DNA of 64,000 bases from Limnomonas spitsbergensis (lineage: Eukaryota > Chlorophyta > Chlorophyceae > Chlamydomonadales). Shown here piece after piece: positions 37,565 to 47,694 of the stretch; the stretch's first letter is position 1; every line of letters starts with the position of its first letter. The stretch is from NCBI GenBank assembly GCA_037349105.1, contig JAYJMM010000004.1, positions 3,809,001-3,873,000 on the forward strand. Direction: 5' to 3'. Both the position numbers and the translations under genes were made by a program. A model generated the notes under the pieces. That model made no database searches and was not told where the DNA came from. It worked only from the letters and a program-made list of their open reading frames with translations.

Positions 37565-40500
37565 CGGCCAGGGCGAACGTGGTAGACCTCATGACCCGGC
37601 TGCGGCAGTGGCGCAAGGCGCAAGCCGAATCCGAGAACAAAGGGCCCCAAGACCTGCACACAGTCCTGACAAATCTCTCCCTCAGCTCGATCGCAGCAAC
37701 ACAGCCTCTGACTGAGGCAGCGCTGCTGGGTTGCAGGTAGGGAGCGGCCTGATTTCGAACAAAACGGCGATGGATGATTTCTGCCGATTTGCAGATGAGC
37801 ACAGCTGTTCATGCAGTTTCCAAACCTGCGTCACATGGTGCGTTTATTTAACCGTGCCTCAGCTAAATTTCAGCTACATCATGGCCAATGGGCGTGGGGG
37901 TCTGGTGCAGTTTGCCCTGCTGCTTGCGACCCCGCCCGAGGCTGGTCAAAATATGGTCCCAATAGACCCATGGCGGCAGCCCGGCGGCCCCTCAAAAGGT
38001 GGTCCTGTGTGCATTACATGAATCCTGTTGCTGCTCGCCCTCATGCCCTCAGCCGCCTCGGAGAGACCAAGGTCAGGAAATACGGGATGGACATCCTTGG
38101 GATTGTGCGGGCTGCGACCGAGGGCACCAGCATCAGACCTTCGCTGTCTCAAGAGTCCCAGCCAGATCGCCAGCAAGCAAAGCGCGGAGCCTTGGCGACG
38201 GGCATCGCCGGCGGCGGCGGCGGCAGCCCCGCCGCCAAGAAGCCGTCGCGTCCAGTGAACTGGGCGGCTGTCCAGCTGCTGGACAACGCGGAGATCTCGC
38301 CAGCGGACGCTCCGCTGTTCACGGAGCTCCAAGCATGGCGTGAAGCGCAGGCCAAGGAAGAGGGGCTGGAGCAGAGCTTCAGGGTGCTTGCCGACGTCGC
38401 GCTGCTGGATATCGTCGCGAAGCGGCCGCAGAGGGATGAGGAGCTTCTGGCTTGCAAGGGCATCGGCCCGTTCAAGCTTGAGAAGTACGGGCCAAGGCTG
38501 CTGGAGATGGTGCGGCAGTGCTCGGGAGAGGCCAGGCTGCCCTTGGATCCAGATGCATCCGACCCCGCCTCGCAGGCGGCCGTGAGCCTCATCAAATCAA
38601 AGGCTGTGAGCCTCACCTACCCGCAGGCTGCCACGATCCTGACCAATTCGAAAACCGCGGGCCACACAGATGCCTCGCCCGCAGGGCATATCACATTAAA
38701 GGCCCTAAGCCTCAGGCAACTGCAAGCCGCCGTGACCCTGACCAAAGCGGAGGCCGTGAGCCTCATCGACCCACAGGCCACGAGCCTGACAAAATGGAGG
38801 GGCATGAGCCTCACCGAAGCCTCTCCCTTGGACGCACGGCTCGTCTCTGAGCTCAGGACGTGGCGCAAGGCGCAGGCTGACTCTGAAGAGAAGCCCGCAT
38901 ATTGCGTTCTGACCAATGCAGCGCTGCTGGAGGTCGTGGCGCGAAGGCCGCAGACACTGGAGGAGCTGGGGGCATGCAGGTACGCAGTGCTTCTTTTTCC
39001 GGCTACACCTTAGGCCCGCGCCCGCCAAATGCCCGATTAGGCCCCAACCTGGACTTGCCTACGATTGGTGCCCAAGGCAGTTTGGCTGGCCACAATTGGA
39101 GCCTCTGGCCAGAGGCCAGAGTGTAGCTGATATGTAGCTGAGACACGAAAAGATAAACACTGCAGGTCTTGCAGGTCTTGAAGGCGTGTCTTGCAGTCGG
39201 AGTCATAAAGGTTAAAGAAACGTTTCTGCCATTCGCCATCGGAGCTGATCCAGAAGCCCACATCTGATATTTGCATTTGACACCCGTATCAAACTCGCCT
39301 CACACCCAGATCTCACCTACACCACACTTCCACATCAGAACCAAACCCACGTCACACTTCCACATCACACCCAAGCCCACGCCACACACCCACATCACAC
39401 TTCCACACCACACATCCACATCACACATCCATATCACACACCCACATCACACATCCTCCAACAGTGCACTTGCCTCTTGTCCTTCCAGAGGTATCGGGGA
39501 GCCCAAGGTCAGAAAGCTTGGAGAGGAGCTGCTTGAAATCATGGGGCGATACCCAGCTGCTGCTGGCGCTGCTGCCGGTACTTCCCCGCACTCGCGCCCC
39601 GCTGCTGCCAATGCTACCCCTGTCAAGTGGCCGAAGCTGCCTACAGCTGCCTCTGCTCGGGCCGCACACCTGCTGTCGGAACTCACTCTTTGGCGTCTCT
39701 CATGCGCCAGCAGTGCAGGTCGGTGTCAATGCACGAAAAGGCTTTGGTGGGTTATATCAACCTTGTAACAACAAGAACTAAAGAACCCTACAACCATATA
39801 AACACTGTTATAAACCGGAAATCCTAAACTGAGACCGGCCAGTTCTGGAGGTCCCGGGGGGAGGGACCTCCTCCGAGGTGCCTCTCAGGTGCCAGTAGTG
39901 CAGGTTGGTGCAGTGGGGCACTGGGTGAAGGAACCTCCCATGCACCATCCGTGCATGCTGGTGCTGTGGGGGTCTGCTGTAGCTGCAGAAGAGCCAGTCT
40001 GCGCTAAGGTACCTCTCGTGCGCCATCAGAGGAGATGAAGGGTGTGGGGCACATGCTGAATGTTCCGTGTCCCTGACTGTGAGTCCAGGTTCAGCAGGCC
40101 GTCACGCAGCCGATAAGGACCCGCTAAGGGCCAGATCTTGACCGGCCTACGGCCGGCAGCCCAAGCAGCACGGCAATCCCTCCGCCGAAGAGACCGGGAC
40201 GGTAGCAGAAGTGTAGCTGTACTGTAGCCAAGCCTTAAAAAATGTGTCATTTTCTTTATGTCCAACCTAGACCTCGTCTTTGATTACATTTTTTACATTG
40301 GGGTTTTAAGCAAAGCATGCTTCTGATTTTGGAGCGTGCCCAACTGCCCACCCTAAACCCTAAACCCCCTCCGTGCCTCCTTCACCAATACCAATCATTG
40401 ACCATGTACTGAACCCTTCATCTCCCTCTTATCCCACCGGGCCATACCCCTTCCACGCCTTCCCACATGCATACCCCATCCACGACTCCCCACCCCAATT

Positions 40501-42414
40501 CATTACTCCATCCATTGTGCCCTATCTACACCTACCCACATCTACTGCACCCACTGACCCACCCACCCACCCATATCTCATCCATCCACCCATATTCCAT
40601 CCGCTGTAGACATGGCCGGCCGTGCCATGATGTCCAACAATGCCTTGTCCCCCACTCTCCTACAAACGCACCCACCCACAGCACCCCAATGCACCCATAA
40701 CCCACCCACAGCTCCTGACCCCCAACCAACCAACCAACCACATATACCCCACCCAACGCAGGCATCACGGTTCACTCCATGGCGGGTGACACTGCCTTGT
40801 CCTCCGCGCACCTACCGATGCTCCCCCACCCACGACTCCCCCACCCCCCTCCACCCCCCCACCCTCCCCACCCTCCCACCCAATGTAGGCATCTCCGGCC
40901 ATGCCGTGGTGGGTGACGCTGCCTTGTCTGAGATTGCCGCCAGCAGGCCAGACACGCACGCCCAGCTGGCGGAGTGCAAGGACGTCGACGCCAGGCTGGC
41001 CATCCGGTGAGAGGTGGTGGGGTATGTTGGGAGTGGTTGAGTGGAGGTTGGGACTACGAAGTGGTTGAGAGGTTATTGGGAGTGGTTGAGAGAGCCGACG
41101 TACAAATATTGGAGCGCGGGATCAAGTCCAAGGGATTTTTTACTGTACAGGCCATCCGGTGAGAGGTGGTTGGATTTTGTTGTGGGGTTCAAGATCAAGG
41201 CTGTTCTCAGTCCTATTCTTGTATGCTTCTGCTACGCTACAACTGCACTTAAGCTACCACCTGGCCAACGGCTGGCATGGCTTGGTGCAGCAAGCCCCTC
41301 TGCTTGGCCCTCCGGCTAGACGCTGGCCAGGGTTAGGTCCCCGGGGGCCCATGTGTGGCCGCCCGGCAGCACCCAATGGGAGGTCTGGCGAGCACTGGAA
41401 GACACGCTGCCTGGGGTCTCGCTCCCCAATGGTATGTTCAATTCAAGCCCTAGCGGTGCTTCCTGTTGCCGGTTAACACTGATACCCTCACATGGATGTT
41501 AGGGATATAGGCATTGAGCCAGCAAGCTGAATCATGAAGGTTTTCCTTCAATCCTTGGAATGGCTATGCGTCAATCGGTCCCCGTATTCCCCTGTGATCC
41601 GACTGGTACAGGGATACCCTATGACCATTGCGTTAGATATGGGAATTGAGCCTAAAAGGTCAGCTGTGAAGGTTTGACTTGAAACATGTCAGAGCTCCGT
41701 ATGAATCTGCCACCGTGTTACCCGGGTATTACCACCTTACCACCACCATGTTCCCACGATACCTAATGGTGCGTTCAATATGGGCATTTAGCCTGCAATC
41801 TAAGCCATGACGGCTTAACATTCACCCCCCTGGCATACCTCAGCGCTTGTTTCCATCCTCACCGGGCCACCTCTTTGGAGTGCAGCGGGTCGCCTGGCGG
41901 CCACCACTGGGCCGATTGAGACCAAACCTTGACCAGCCTGCGACCAGGGGCTAACTGGGCTTGCTGCACCAGGCCCTCATGGCTTTAGCTGAATTGTAGC
42001 TGACTCATAGCTGAATCACGTTGTAGTGAAGCTAAATAGTAGTCGAGTCGCATTGAATTGTATCTGAAATGAAGCTGAAACACGTTAAAATGTAGCGGAA
42101 TCATAGCGGAATCACATTTAAGCGTAGCTGACTTGTAGCTGAAGCAGAAGCAAGAGAAACATTCCTTCCACACCTCCCTCCCTCCCCCCAGGCATGGTGA
42201 CCAGATCCTGGGCATCATCAAGCGCTGTAACGCAGTGTATGCCATGTATGCCCCGGCTCCCTCTTCCTCTCCTGCGGCAGCCCCTGACCTGGCCCCCGCT
42301 ATGCCCTCTCACGCTCCCGCGACCACTCCGCATGCGTCGGCACTGGCGTGCACGCTGGAGCCTCGTCGCCCATGCAAATGCAGCCGTCCGGCTCGCAGGC
42401 CTTTGTGCCCCTGA
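37565..42414 (+). CDS. Protein with four HRDC domains (5' end not found)
   Basis: HRDC is a helical nucleic-acid-binding domain of RecQ helicases and RNase D/Rrp6-type exonucleases. Exons: 37565-37736, 38053-38979, 39489-39718, 40889-41006 and 42192 to TGA 42412-42414. All phases fit. The four domains share the pattern L-x-W-R-x-A-Q, a VL-N/D-L-IA core, and a G-x-K-x-x-x-YG helix. Examples: LRQWRKAQAES with RLGETKVRKYG; LQAWREAQAKE with GIGPFKLEKYG; LRTWRKAQADS with GIGEPKVRKLG; and a weaker fourth ending HGDQILGIIKRC. Repeats 1 and 3 are split by an intron at the same place and phase (TGC AG|), so domain and intron were duplicated together. A spacer between repeats 2 and 3 repeats an AVSL-type motif. 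No helicase or exonuclease domain was found in the window upstream. The C-terminus after 42300 is uncertain, as another frame also looks coding. Confidence 0.75.
37838..38012 (-). mobile_element. MITE copy in HRDC gene intron
   Basis: GTGCGTTTATTTAACCGTGC at the left, CAGCTAAATTTCAGCTACAT, then TGCAGTTTGCCCTGCTGC and AAAGGTGGTCCTGTGTGC at the right. Lies between the first two known exons and ends about 40 bp before the acceptor. Confidence 0.7.
38995..39162 (+). mobile_element. MITE copy in HRDC gene intron
   Basis: Core CCAACCTGGACTTGCCTACG and AAGGCAGTTTGGCTGGCC, then GTGTAGCTGATATGTAGCTG and a right end AAGATAAACACTGC. It starts about 15 bp after the donor at 38979. Confidence 0.65.
39300..39455 (+). 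repeat. CACATCACAC-type minisatellite in HRDC gene intron
   Basis: Degenerate 11-14-bp units (CCACATCACAC, CCCACGCCACAC) about 12 times, ending 30 bp before the acceptor of exon 39489-39718. Confidence 0.8.
40095..40240 (+). mobile_element. MITE copy in HRDC gene intron
   Basis: GGGCCAGATCTTGACCGGCC, TACGGCCGGCAGCCCAAGCA, AGTGTAGCTGTACTGTAGCC. Family core with degraded ends. Confidence 0.6.
40610..40652 (+). pseudogene. First decoy copy of HRDC exon 4 start
   Basis: CCGCTGTAG then ACATGGCCGGCCGTGCCATG and AACAATGCCTTGTCC align without gaps to the true exon start at 40889 (GCATCTCCGGCCATGCCGTG, ..GACGCTGCCTTGTCT). It lies 279 bp upstream of that exon and keeps the TAG acceptor. Confidence 0.75.
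40762..40804 (+). pseudogene. Second decoy copy of HRDC exon 4 start
   Basis: ACGCAG then GCATCACGGTTCACTCCATG and GACACTGCCTTGTCC align without gaps to the real exon at 40889, 127 bp downstream. Frame and peptide pattern (VxGDxALS) are partly preserved. Confidence 0.8.
41151..41170 (+). repeat. Copy of HRDC exon 4 end with 5' splice site
   Basis: GCCATCCGGTGAGAGGTGGT is identical to 40999-41018, the last 8 bases of the true exon and its donor. It lies 152 bp downstream. It is preceded by TGTACAG, so it could even act as an 8-nt microexon (CAG|GCCATCCG|GTGAG). Confidence 0.85.
41205..41400 (-). mobile_element. MITE copy in HRDC gene intron
   Basis: Left part GCTACGCTACAACTGCACTT, then GGCCAACGGCTGGCATGGC and CAGCAAGCCCCTCTGCTTGG, with GCCGCCCGGCAGCACCCAAT at the right. 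Diverged. Confidence 0.5.
41880..42150 (+). mobile_element. MITE copy with expanded TAGCTGAA end
   Basis: GGCGGCCACCACTGGGCCGA and ACCAAACCTTGACCAGCCTG form a typical core. The TAGCTGAATTGTAGCTGA end then repeats in degenerate form to about 42145, just upstream of the final HRDC exon. Confidence 0.7.
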
Positions 42415-42416
42415 CG

Positions 42417-43285
42417 GCTCTCCAGGTCAGTCACTCAGGGAGAGGTGGCGCACTCAACTCTTCACCCTAAACCCTTACAGCTCTCCAGGTCAGTCACTGG
42501 GACAGGGAGTGCTCTTCAAACCCTTACAGCTCTCCAGGTCAGTCACTGGGACAGGGAGTGCTCTTCAAACCCTTACAGCTCTCCAGGTCAGTCACTGGGA
42601 GAGGGAGTGTTCTTCACCCTAAACCCTTACAGCTCTCCAGGTCAGTCACTGGGAGAGGGAGTGCTCTTCACCCTAAACCCTTACAGCTCTCCAGGTCAGT
42701 CCCTGGGAGAGGGAGTGTTCTTCACTTAAAGCCCTTACAGCTCTCCAGGTCAGTCACTGGTAGAGGGAGTGCTCTTCACCCTAAACCCTTACAGCTCTCC
42801 AGGTCAGTCACTGGTAGAGGGAGTGTTCTTCACCCTAAACCCTTACAGCTCTCCAGGTCAGTCACTGGGAGAGGGAGTGCTCTTCACCCTAAACCCTTAC
42901 AGCTCTCCAGGTCAGTCACTGGGAGAGGGAGTGTTCTTCACTTAAAGCCCTTACAGCTCTCCAGGTCAGTCACTGGGAGAGGGAGTGTTCTTCACCCTAA
43001 ACCCTTACAGCTCTCCAGGTCAGTCACTGGGAGAGGGAGTGCTCTTCACCCTAAACCCTTACAGCTCTCCAGGTCAGTCACTGGGAGAGGGAATGCTCTT
43101 CACCCTAAACCCTTACAGCTCTCCAGGTCAGTCACAGGGAGAGGGAGTGCTCTTCACCCTAAACCCTTACAGCTCTCCAGGTCAGGCATTGGAAGAGGGA
43201 GTGCCCTTCACCCTAAACCCTTACAGCTCTCCAGGTCAGTCACTGGGAGAGGGAGTCTTCTTCACCCCAAACCCTTACAGCTCTT
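42417..43285 (+). repeat. 54-bp array carrying copies of a 5' splice site
   Basis: About 16 units. CTCTCCAGGTCAGTCACTGG recurs at 42481, 42530 and 42579 (49-bp spacing), then every 54 bp from 42633 to 43227. Each unit also carries ACCCTAAACCC. The founder is at 42418, where the open coding-like stretch ends GGCTCTCCAG|GTCAGT. Every unit thus repeats an exon end plus donor. The 54-bp period creates a false 256-residue frame. Confidence 0.92.
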
Positions 43286-43559
43286 AAAGATTTCACATGG
43301 TTTGGGGTTCAGATTTAGGGTGCCGTAAGGGAGCTGAGATTGCATCCTGGGAAAAGACATTCGCGATAGGCAAGTGTGATGACATCCACACTTCAGTTGT
43401 CCAGGGTACCCCCTCCCTAGGATGTCCATTTCAAATATATAAAGGATCCCCACTGGCCCTTGCTAGGTCACTAGATCTCCCGATTGAATTACCGAAGGGA
43501 GCCCCATCCGACTGCTGTGAAAAGCTCTTGCCCTGTTTTGAAACCCTCTTCGCCCTACC

Positions 43560-43635
43560 AGTCCCTCCCTGTCTGCCCCCTGGCTATGCAGAGTGGCAGC
43601 AACATCCCGCCCAGCTGCCAGCCTCTGTGCCTACC
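43560..43635 (+). pseudogene. Dispersed copy of FAHD1 exon 2 and its 3' splice site
   Basis: GTCCCTCCCTG, TATGCAGAGTGGCAGCA, CATCC and GCCAGCCTCTGTGCCTACC match 17658-17732 (GTCCCTCCCTG, TGTGCAGAGTGGCAGCAGCA ... GCCAGCCTCTGTGCCTACC). Intron tail, AG acceptor and about 40 bp of exon are kept, roughly 26 kb from the source. It then breaks off, so it is a non-functional copy. Confidence 0.8.
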
Positions 43636-44270
43636 ATGTACGGCTTTTTGACGGCTTCATGACACATTCCAGAATTTCGAGCCTCACAGGCATACATTTA
43701 TAATTACATATTTCAGGTGTAGTCTCAAAGGACACAACACTTCATATCCCATCATAATCACTGCCAACAATAAACAGCTGCATGCCTCTGTTTCAAATTA
43801 CAGGTTCAATTACGTCAGTGCCAATCACTTGGGAAGTGCCAAACTGGCCATACATGACACTGTAGTCAACGAGCAACAACTACCAGGAACTTGAATGCTC
43901 ATCATAATAAAATAGCGTACCGTAGGAGGAATGCCACCAAGTCTAGATAGGCATTGCCTGCGTCTGATTTCAGACTTGGAAATAGACACGGGAGATTGTT
44001 CGGCCAGGTAAACGAAAACAACTGTAGCAGTACCAGGTAGTATGTACACAACTCAAATAGGCAAAATGCTCCTAGCCGCAGCAGTCTGCTACAAAAAGCC
44101 AGGCCAACCATATGTCCATGATATGAGACGAGAAAAGCATGACGACTACAGTCATTATTGAAGGAGCAACATATTGCTGGGATGGCTGCCACTACCCATA
44201 GCAATAATTATTTGTTGGGTGTAACTTCAGAGTTCAGATACTGTGAATGCACTTCGTGGTCTGTTCAGGA
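43636..44270. other. Intergenic, nothing recognised
   Basis: AT-richer stretch without repeat arrays or coding homology. Confidence 0.4.
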
Positions 44271-44275
44271 TTACA
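44271..44275 (-). promoter_or_regulatory. Polyadenylation signal TGTAA for the secreted Gly/His-rich gene
   Basis: First minus-strand TGTAA I see below the stop at 44563, about 290 bp downstream. Confidence 0.4.
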
Positions 44276-44562
44276 TCACGCTCAAAAATAGAGCTTTTAT
44301 AGAGTCAAAGAAAGTTCCAGAATAGTTAGGAACATTCACATAAGAAGCTTCCAGAATAATGACGAAGCTTCAAAGTTCAAACTAGAAGTTCTAGAAAGTT
44401 CCGGTTTACCGACTTCACAGCAACTAGTTAGAGTCGGACCGTTTGAATCCTACGTTCTCACATTATTCAGGGCCAGGCAGGAGCCAAGGGTGGAGTTAAA
44501 ATCATCGACACGACTTAACACTCGAAAGGCTCTCAATGCTGCCACTGAATGCTTTTCCAGGT

Positions 44563-45242
44563 TCAGCCTTTGTGACCGCCGCCACCGTGGCTGCCTCCAT
44601 TACCACCGCCGTGACCACCGCAATCGTGACAACCGCCTCCGTGGCCGCCGCCGCCACCGTGGCCGCCATGACCGCCACCACCGTGACCACCATCGTGACC
44701 GCCGCCACCATGTCCACCGCCATGACCTCCGCCCATGAGGGAGCGCTGGAATCTGGGACCACAAAACAGATACGTACTTAGGCTGGATGAAAAGGCAGTA
44801 ATGGAAAGACTCAAGCACTCAGCAAAGCATACGGTACGGTCACTTCGGTTCTTTTTCGCTGCCGTTAATGTGAACAAAAGTTAACCTCTTGACAAATATC
44901 CAACAATTACGCAACTATGGTGGCCAAGCATCGAACTATCAGTTAATCAGTCACCATACGGTATGCAACAATTTATGCATAAACACCGGGACGAGCATGG
45001 GGGAAGGAAGTGAATCAAGCAGTTACTGATAGTTCGATTCATTTGCCTTCATTATCGATAGCACAGGCAAACGAGCACTGGCGCCAGTTCAGACTGGCAT
45101 ACTGCGCTCCGTCATCATTACATAAGCCACCTGGCTCTCACCTCTGGCTGTTATCATCGCCGACTGTCGCGGCCGAACCGGAAATTACGAGTGCCGCCAC
45201 GAACAACATGAGCGCCAGACTTCTCACCGTCGTTGCCTTCAT
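44563..45242 (-). CDS. Small secreted Gly/His-rich protein, two exons
   Basis: Exons 45242-45142 and 44752-44563 (TGA), joined CAG AG|A, give 96 residues. The start is the ATG at 45242. Residues 1-24 form a classical signal peptide (MKATTVRSLALMLFVAALVI then SGSA-A), so the protein probably enters the secretory pathway. The mature part opens TVGDDNSQRFQRSLMGGG and continues as GGGHGGGH/GGHGGGG repeats, with one CHDC pair and a final GGGGHKG. Its composition is that of a glycine-rich wall or matrix protein. The regular His spacing and two Cys could bind metal ions, but that is inference. The acceptor (GTCCCAG) and donor (GTGAGA) are canonical. Confidence 0.75.
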
Positions 45243-46670
45243 CGTGCCAATTTCTTAAACAGCGTAGGGGGGAAATTTCAGTGTGCAATGTCGGGTATTT
45301 CGATAACAGTATGCATATGCTGCAGCCCAACATCAATTTATATGACATCCTGAACTGACCAACTGTTTGTTACCTGACCAACCGTTACCTGACCAACTGC
45401 CATGTTCTCTCTATCAGTAATAGGCATAACTGAGGAGCATCTGGAAGTAGGACAACATGAAGTGCTGGTTGATTTCCTGGGATTACTACTTGATTGATGC
45501 CTAGACTGACCAACTGACGGCCAGACAGACCAACTGCCAGACCAACTGCCAGAGCAGCTTCTAAGGCTTTCCCCAAGGTGACCGAATGGCAAGCGTCAAT
45601 CTCACATTTTACATGGCCATTTTGTCATGATCCATATTCTCCAAGCTTAGCACGATTACAGCTGCTTAGTCCCCAATGATCCCTTTTCGCTGCCTCTGTG
45701 GTCAATCACACATCACCTCTGTTGAGGTCCTGCGGGTTCATCACAATTTCAGCCAGGGTCACTCAAACGGCTTTCACTTTTTTTGTCTAGTCCACATGGC
45801 TCCAAGAAGATGCGGTGCAGGACTAGCAACCACAAGCACCTCCATCTATTGAGCAGCAGGGATGGCAAGAGGCAGTGCAGGTCGCCACAGCATACATCAA
45901 TATATTTTAGAATGGTGCATACCCGCTGGGCCCAGCTGAACGCCCAGCCGCGAGAGGCTGGTAGGGGATGAGCAAGCTCAAATCTTGCTACCATGCACAG
46001 CCATGACCATGGTGCAGCCATGCCCCCCTTCCTGTGTGAGGGGACAGGAACATGGAATCCGGCGATCTGTAAGATAGCATTATATCAATATATTTATATC
46101 CGGCACGGCAAGTTCAAAGTAGGCTACCACCCTGCCATAACGCCCCGTGATAGGTGTATGATGCCAGGTAGGTGTGCCTTGATGCCAACACAGCGGCCGG
46201 CTGATAAGTGCTGCCTAGCCTCGTGGCGTGTGGGGGACTGCTGCAGTGATAACGTTGTCGGTATTTCCTGGTGCTAATCCGGACCACAAGTGGAAACCCG
46301 CAAACCACAGACTGCTCATAATCTCATATATCCTGTTGCATCCTGGTAGACATAGCGCATGGCCTGTACCCTACAACATACCGCAGGTTGGGCCTGACAC
46401 CTCATGGCCGGATGGGGGGAAGCCTCGAATCCAAAACACATGTTCAAATTCCACTAGCTCGGGTTGACCTCGCTCGGCGGCGCCCCAAATCTGCCGCCTG
46501 TCTGCACACTGTACCGTCTATACAATCTCTGGATAGACCTGCATAGGAACAGGGTGAAGTGAGTTTGTTAATCACGGCTGGCATGGGCTACCCCCCAAGT
46601 GAGGATATGAGCTGCCCAGGAGATGGCGCCCAGCTGTCTATCCTGCTTTCCTTGGATTTCCCGGTCAGCG
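45243..46670. other. Intergenic with a short GACCAACTG repeat
   Basis: Between about 45355 and 45560, CTGACCAACTG/GACCAACCG motifs recur irregularly seven or eight times. It is upstream of the secreted-protein gene and could be promoter DNA. Nothing else is recognised. Confidence 0.45.
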
Positions 46671-46674
46671 GGTC

Positions 46675-46960
46675 AATGACATTACACCTCTGGGCCCTGC
46701 TCAAAAAGGCTCGGCTGCGTGGGCGTAAGATTATTTGGTTGGGAAGGAAATAAATGTAAAATAGGCGAGGAAAGAAAAAAGGGGAATAAAATTACCGGTA
46801 AGCAGGTCTGAGAGTACCCCTGCTGGCTGGCAAAACCCGCGGGGGGGATCACTGGATGCGGGACACCAAGGGAGAGGAGCCGGCTGCAGAGCGGCCCCAT
46901 ATACAGGTCAAAAATACAGTGTGGGTGGAAGTTTTTGTTGTGGGGTGGAGGTGGTGCAAT
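46675..46960 (-). mobile_element. LINE 3'-end fragment
   Basis: CAATGACATTACACCTCTGG, GCCCTGCTCAAAAAGGCTCG and a purine-rich 3'UTR (GGAAGGAAATAAATG). The following part to about 46960 (CACTGGATGCGGGACACC..) may be more of the element. Confidence 0.7.
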
Positions 46961-47199
46961 GTTCAGCATTGTGAAGGATGCTGAGGCAGGCGGGTACGAT
47001 ATCAAGTTTTGAAAATTGTGTAAGTCCAGCGGAGCATCACATTTGATGCATGGGATGCGTGCTCGTAAGATGAAATAGGCACTTCATACGCTAGGAGAGC
47101 AAGCGAAACGAGTGACCCCCCTGCGCAAGCAACTAACACAAAAGCACAAGACAGTAGTTGGGAATTAACCCCATAGTGCAGAAGACAATGCCCAAAGCG

Positions 47200-47392
47200 C
47201 TGTTTATTTTAGCGCGCTCCAGCTGCAATTCAGCTTCTTCATGGCCTATGGCCAGAAGGTTTGTTTCAGCAAGCCCTGTTGCTTGAGCCGCCGGCCTTAG
47301 GCCGTTTAAGGTTTGATCCCCATTGGCCCATTGGTGGCCGGATGGCGAAAGTGGCCTGGTGCGCACTGCAGTACCGTGCACAAATAAACACT
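47200..47392 (-). mobile_element. MITE copy with readable terminal inverted repeats
   Basis: Ends TGTTTATTTTAGCGCG at the left and CACAAATAAACACT at the right are inverted copies (GTGTTTATTT). The 190-bp body has CCAGCTGCAATTCAGC, a GGCCTATGGCC palindrome, TTGATCCCCATTGGCCCATT and GGTGCGCACTGCAG. It has no coding capacity, so it is a non-autonomous DNA element. This copy best defines the family. Confidence 0.8.
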
Positions 47393-47694
47393 AGTGCAAA
47401 GCCTGCCATGGCGCAGCATAACGTTGAGACTGGGAGTTTGAAAGACGGCGGAGGGCGCCTTGACCGAGTTTGACCGGCATTTGAGCATCCCAGGCCATGT
47501 GGGAATTAGGCTCCGCAGTGTCAGCGATGGTTGTCATCCCCGGGGACTTTGCGGAGATGGGCCTTTGGGGTGTTGAGGTGCTGCCTGATGCACGTGCCGT
47601 TTAAATAATCCCTGTGACTTTATGTGTGAGGGGCACTTGAGGAGCAAGGGAAGGGGGGCGTCAGCGTATTGGTTGCCTACAAGGACTGCCACAT

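Noticed and set aside
42558..43328. 256-residue LQLSRSVTGRGS repeat frame
   Set aside because: Translation of the 54-bp array. No unique coding sequence on either side continues it.
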